Source: Altibacter sp. HG106 (GTDB lineage: Bacteria; Bacteroidota; Bacteroidia; Flavobacteriales; Flavobacteriaceae). From it: a stretch of 64,000 nt of DNA. Within the stretch, counting starts at the first letter, position 1. Every line of letters begins with the position of its first letter. The notes beneath the pieces were generated by a model. It worked only from the letters and a program-made list of their open reading frames with translations. It searched no databases and was not told the origin of the DNA. Below are positions 61,758 through 64,000 of the stretch, in pieces. The translations under genes and the position numbers were made by a program. The stretch spans positions 62,001 through 126,000 of the forward strand of contig NZ_JAQQTD010000007.1 of NCBI RefSeq assembly GCF_028561755.1, in the 5' to 3' direction.

Positions 61758-62282
61758 ATGTATCAAGATTATAAAAACGTAGAAATAGTAAAACCCGGCG
61801 GCCTAGATCTTAAAGATCGTTTGGTAGGAGTACAACGTGTTACCAAAGTAACTAAAGGGGGTAGAGCTTTTGGATTTTCAGCCATCGTGGTTGTTGGAGA
61901 TGAGAACGGAGTCGTAGGACAGGGACTAGGAAAGTCGAAAGACGTGGCTAGCGCCATTGCCAAAGCGATCGAAGATGCAAAGAAAAATTTAGTACGCATT
62001 CCTCTAAATAAAGCGACCCTTCCGCATGAGCAGAAAGGGAAGTATGGGGGAGCTCGTGTTACCTTATTACCGGCAGCGCCTGGTACAGGGGTAATTGCTG
62101 GAGGTGCTGTTCGTGCAGTACTGGAAGCCGTAGGAGTACATGACGTACTTTCAAAGTCACAAGGATCTTCCAACCCACATAACGTGGTAAAAGCTACTTT
62201 TGATGCGCTACTACAATTGCGTAGTGCACAAACGGTAGCAAAACAACGAGGAATCTCTTTGGAGAAATTGTATAAAGGATAA
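61758..62282 (+). CDS. rpsE: 30S ribosomal protein S5
   Basis: A 174-residue uS5. The double-stranded RNA-binding part [25 protein letters not shown] (in pieces) is followed by [20 protein letters not shown] and the [22 protein letters not shown] segment. It is important for decoding accuracy. Confidence 0.98.
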   Translation: MYQDYKNVEIVKPGGLDLKDRLVGVQRVTKVTKGGRAFGFSAIVVVGDENGVVGQGLGKSKDVASAIAKAIEDAKKNLVRIPLNKATLPHEQKGKYGGARVTLLPAAPGTGVIAGGAVRAVLEAVGVHDVLSKSQGSSNPHNVVKATFDALLQLRSAQTVAKQRGISLEKLYKG

Positions 62283-62293
62283 TCACAGGAATC

Positions 62294-62473
62294 ATGGCAA
62301 AAATTAAAGTAACAAAGGTTCGCAGTGCAATCAACCGCTCACAACATCAAAAGAGAACGCTTGAGGCACTTGGCTTACGTAAAATAGGCCAAACTGTAGA
62401 GCATGACGACACGCCAAGCATTCTTGGTATGATAAAAAAAGTTAATCACCTGGTTTCAGTAGAAACCAACTAA
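62294..62473 (+). CDS. rpmD: 50S ribosomal protein L30
   Basis: A 59-residue uL30 between rpsE and rplO, read directly from the sequence: it starts MAKIKVTKVRSAINR, continues LEALGLRKIGQTVEH and ends VNHLVSVETN. The TPSILGMIKKV segment is the conserved C-terminal core. It is too short for many gene-calling cutoffs. Confidence 0.97.
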   Translation: MAKIKVTKVRSAINRSQHQKRTLEALGLRKIGQTVEHDDTPSILGMIKKVNHLVSVETN

Positions 62474-62483
62474 GACATACGCA

Positions 62484-62936
62484 ATGGATTTAAGTAACTT
62501 AAAACCAGCAGAAGGTTCGGTTAAAAACCAAGGAAAACGCGTAGGGCGTGGCCAAGGAAGCGGTAAAGGTGGAACCTCTACCCGTGGACATAAAGGGGCA
62601 AAGTCTCGTTCTGGATATTCCAAGAAAATTGGATTTGAAGGAGGGCAAATGCCACTACAGCGTCGTGTTCCTAAGTTTGGTTTCAACAACCGTAACCGCA
62701 AAGAATACCAAGGAATCAATGTTGATACATTGCAACAATTGGTAGACGATAAAAAAATTAAGGATACAATAGATTTCGACACTATGGTGGAAATGGGCTT
62801 GGCTCATAAGAATGACATGGTGAAGATTTTGGGAAGAGGAGAACTGAAGGCGAAATTAAAAGTGTCTGCTCATAAGTTTACCGCTTCTGCCCAGAAAGCT
62901 ATCGAAGCTGCAGGAGGTGAAGCTGTAACCCTTTAA
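62484..62936 (+). CDS. rplO: 50S ribosomal protein L15
   Basis: A 150-residue uL15. The N-terminal extended region is GKRVGRGQGSGKGGTSTRGHKGAKSR (in pieces); GFEGGQMPLQRRVPKFGF and the C-terminal AHKFTASAQKAIEAAGG complete it. It is a late-assembly protein of the 50S subunit and directly precedes secY. Confidence 0.98.
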   Translation: MDLSNLKPAEGSVKNQGKRVGRGQGSGKGGTSTRGHKGAKSRSGYSKKIGFEGGQMPLQRRVPKFGFNNRNRKEYQGINVDTLQQLVDDKKIKDTIDFDTMVEMGLAHKNDMVKILGRGELKAKLKVSAHKFTASAQKAIEAAGGEAVTL

Positions 62937-62949
62937 TCTTAGATCAAGG

Positions 62950-64000
62950 ATGAAATTTATTGAGACCATAAAGAATGTTTTCAAGATAGAAGAACTGCGC
63001 GACCGTATTATGGTAACGCTAGGTTTTTTATTGGTATACCGATTTGGTGCCCAAGTGGTGCTTCCGGGTATCGACGCATCGCGTTTGAGCGAATTTGCCG
63101 GTAATTTTGATACCGGTGGAATTGGCGGATTACTCAATGCGTTTACTGGAGGTGCGTTTGCAAATGCTTCCGTATTTGCACTGGGGATCATGCCTTACAT
63201 CTCAGCTTCCATTGTGGTGCAGTTAATGCAGATTGCAGTACCGTACCTACAGAAGCTTCAGAAAGAAGGTGAAAGTGGTAGAAAAAAGATCACACAAATC
63301 ACCCGATGGTTGACCATTGGTATTTGTTTGATTCAGGCACCAAGTTATTTGGCCGGTCTTCCCGCACTGGGAGTTCCCGCAGAAGCGTTTATCTTAGGAC
63401 AAACGCCCATGTTCTACATCTCTTCGACCATCATTTTGGTCACAGGATGTATTTTCGCCATGTGGCTGGGTGAGAAGATCACCGATAAAGGAATCGGAAA
63501 TGGTATCTCGATCCTTATTATGGTAGGGATTATCGCCACCCTCCCGCTTTCATTCGTTCAGGAATTCGCTGCTCGCGTATTTGAATCGAACGGTGGATTG
63601 ATCATGATCTTGATCGAATTGGTGATCTGGTTCGTAATTATTTTAGCCTCTGTGATGTTGGTCATGGCGGTTCGAAAAATACCCGTCCAGTACGCACGTC
63701 GTACGGCGACAGGTGGGTATGAGAAGAATATCTTTGGAGCCCGTCAGTTTATTCCGTTAAAGCTAAACGCTTCTGGAGTAATGCCGATCATCTTTGCACA
63801 AGCCATCATGTTCGTGCCTTCAGCAGTGGCGAGCTTGTCAGATAGCGACTGGGCACAGACTATTCAGGCCAACTTTAGCGATATTTTTGGTCTGTGGTAC
63901 AATGTGGTGTTTGCTGCGTTAATTATCATATTTACGTACTTTTACACCGCGATTACAGTGCCTACCAATAAAATGGCAGACGACTTGAAACGCAGCGGTG
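62950..64000 (+). CDS. secY: Preprotein translocase subunit SecY, 5' part (partial)
   Basis: The gene starts at ATG 62950 and runs off the window end; about 350 residues are visible. MKFIETIKNVFKIEELRDRI, LLVYRFGAQVVLPGID and the plug-side SVFALGIMPYISASIVVQL are typical of SecY. EKITDKGIGNGISILI and the cytoplasmic loop VRKIPVQYARR contact the ribosome or SecA. It forms the inner-membrane protein channel with SecE and SecG. Roughly the first seven to eight of ten helices are inside the window. Confidence 0.97.
   Translation, partial: MKFIETIKNVFKIEELRDRIMVTLGFLLVYRFGAQVVLPGIDASRLSEFAGNFDTGGIGGLLNAFTGGAFANASVFALGIMPYISASIVVQLMQIAVPYLQKLQKEGESGRKKITQITRWLTIGICLIQAPSYLAGLPALGVPAEAFILGQTPMFYISSTIILVTGCIFAMWLGEKITDKGIGNGISILIMVGIIATLPLSFVQEFAARVFESNGGLIMILIELVIWFVIILASVMLVMAVRKIPVQYARRTATGGYEKNIFGARQFIPLKLNASGVMPIIFAQAIMFVPSAVASLSDSDWAQTIQANFSDIFGLWYNVVFAALIIIFTYFYTAITVPTNKMADDLKRSG

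Overview
The window is ordinary chromosome of a Bacteroidota bacterium, almost certainly a marine-type member of the Flavobacteriaceae with mid-range GC. The evidence is type IX secretion genes (porU, porV), a SusC/SusD pair, a DUF5723 barrel, promoters of the Bacteroidota type (TTTG or TTG, 17-20 bases, TAnnTTTG) and a fused str-S10-spc ribosomal cluster in which rpsJ follows fusA. I see no tRNA, rRNA, CRISPR array, insertion sequence, phage or integrase. No stretch longer than 300 bases lacks a gene.

Layout. 1-10579 (+): 3' part of porU, porV, cdd, pdhA, pdhC, an SDR oxidoreductase, a SprT-like protein, manC and a DUF389 membrane protein. 10576-18682 (-): MlaE/MlaF lipid transporter core, alkaline phosphatase, a tight KAS III-methyltransferase-glycosyltransferase trio, and gcvP. 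18821-19645 (+): a degenerate UbiA-like membrane protein. 19627-24166 (-): purK-purE, M3 peptidase, ECF sigma factor and a small zinc-finger partner. 24319-28966 (+): adk, obgE, DUF4136 lipoprotein, TPR protein, mpl. 28959-30007 (-): PaiB-like and DUF1569 proteins. 30073-38919 (+): radC, a deacetylase-like protein, yjjG, and a four-gene envelope cassette (lipoprotein, DUF5723 barrel, exported protein, giant FG-GAP lipoprotein). 38913-40199 (-): rarA. 40288-41046 (+): rhomboid protease. 41043-50393 (-): rlmB, a lipoprotein, a SusC-SusD-lipoprotein operon and an Omp85-family barrel. 50577-64000 (+): rpsL-rpsG-fusA-rpsJ, a structured gap, then rplC through secY (cut by the window end).

Envelope biogenesis is the common theme: T9SS sortase and its shuttle, phospholipid trafficking, peptidoglycan recycling, SusCD import, an Omp85 barrel and SecY. 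The rest is central metabolism (pyruvate dehydrogenase, glycine cleavage, purine synthesis, adenylate kinase) and translation.

No dramatic new system is evident. The observations I consider most worth checking are: all five convergent gene pairs overlap at their stop codons; several genes carry a -7 element 4-5 bases before the start codon and may be leaderless; a structured gap with an intrinsic terminator splits rpsJ from rplC; a SusCD-lipoprotein operon with no degradative enzymes lies beside the ribosomal cluster; and an uncharacterised four-gene envelope cassette at 32789-38919. All functional calls rest on motif recognition by eye; no database search was possible.
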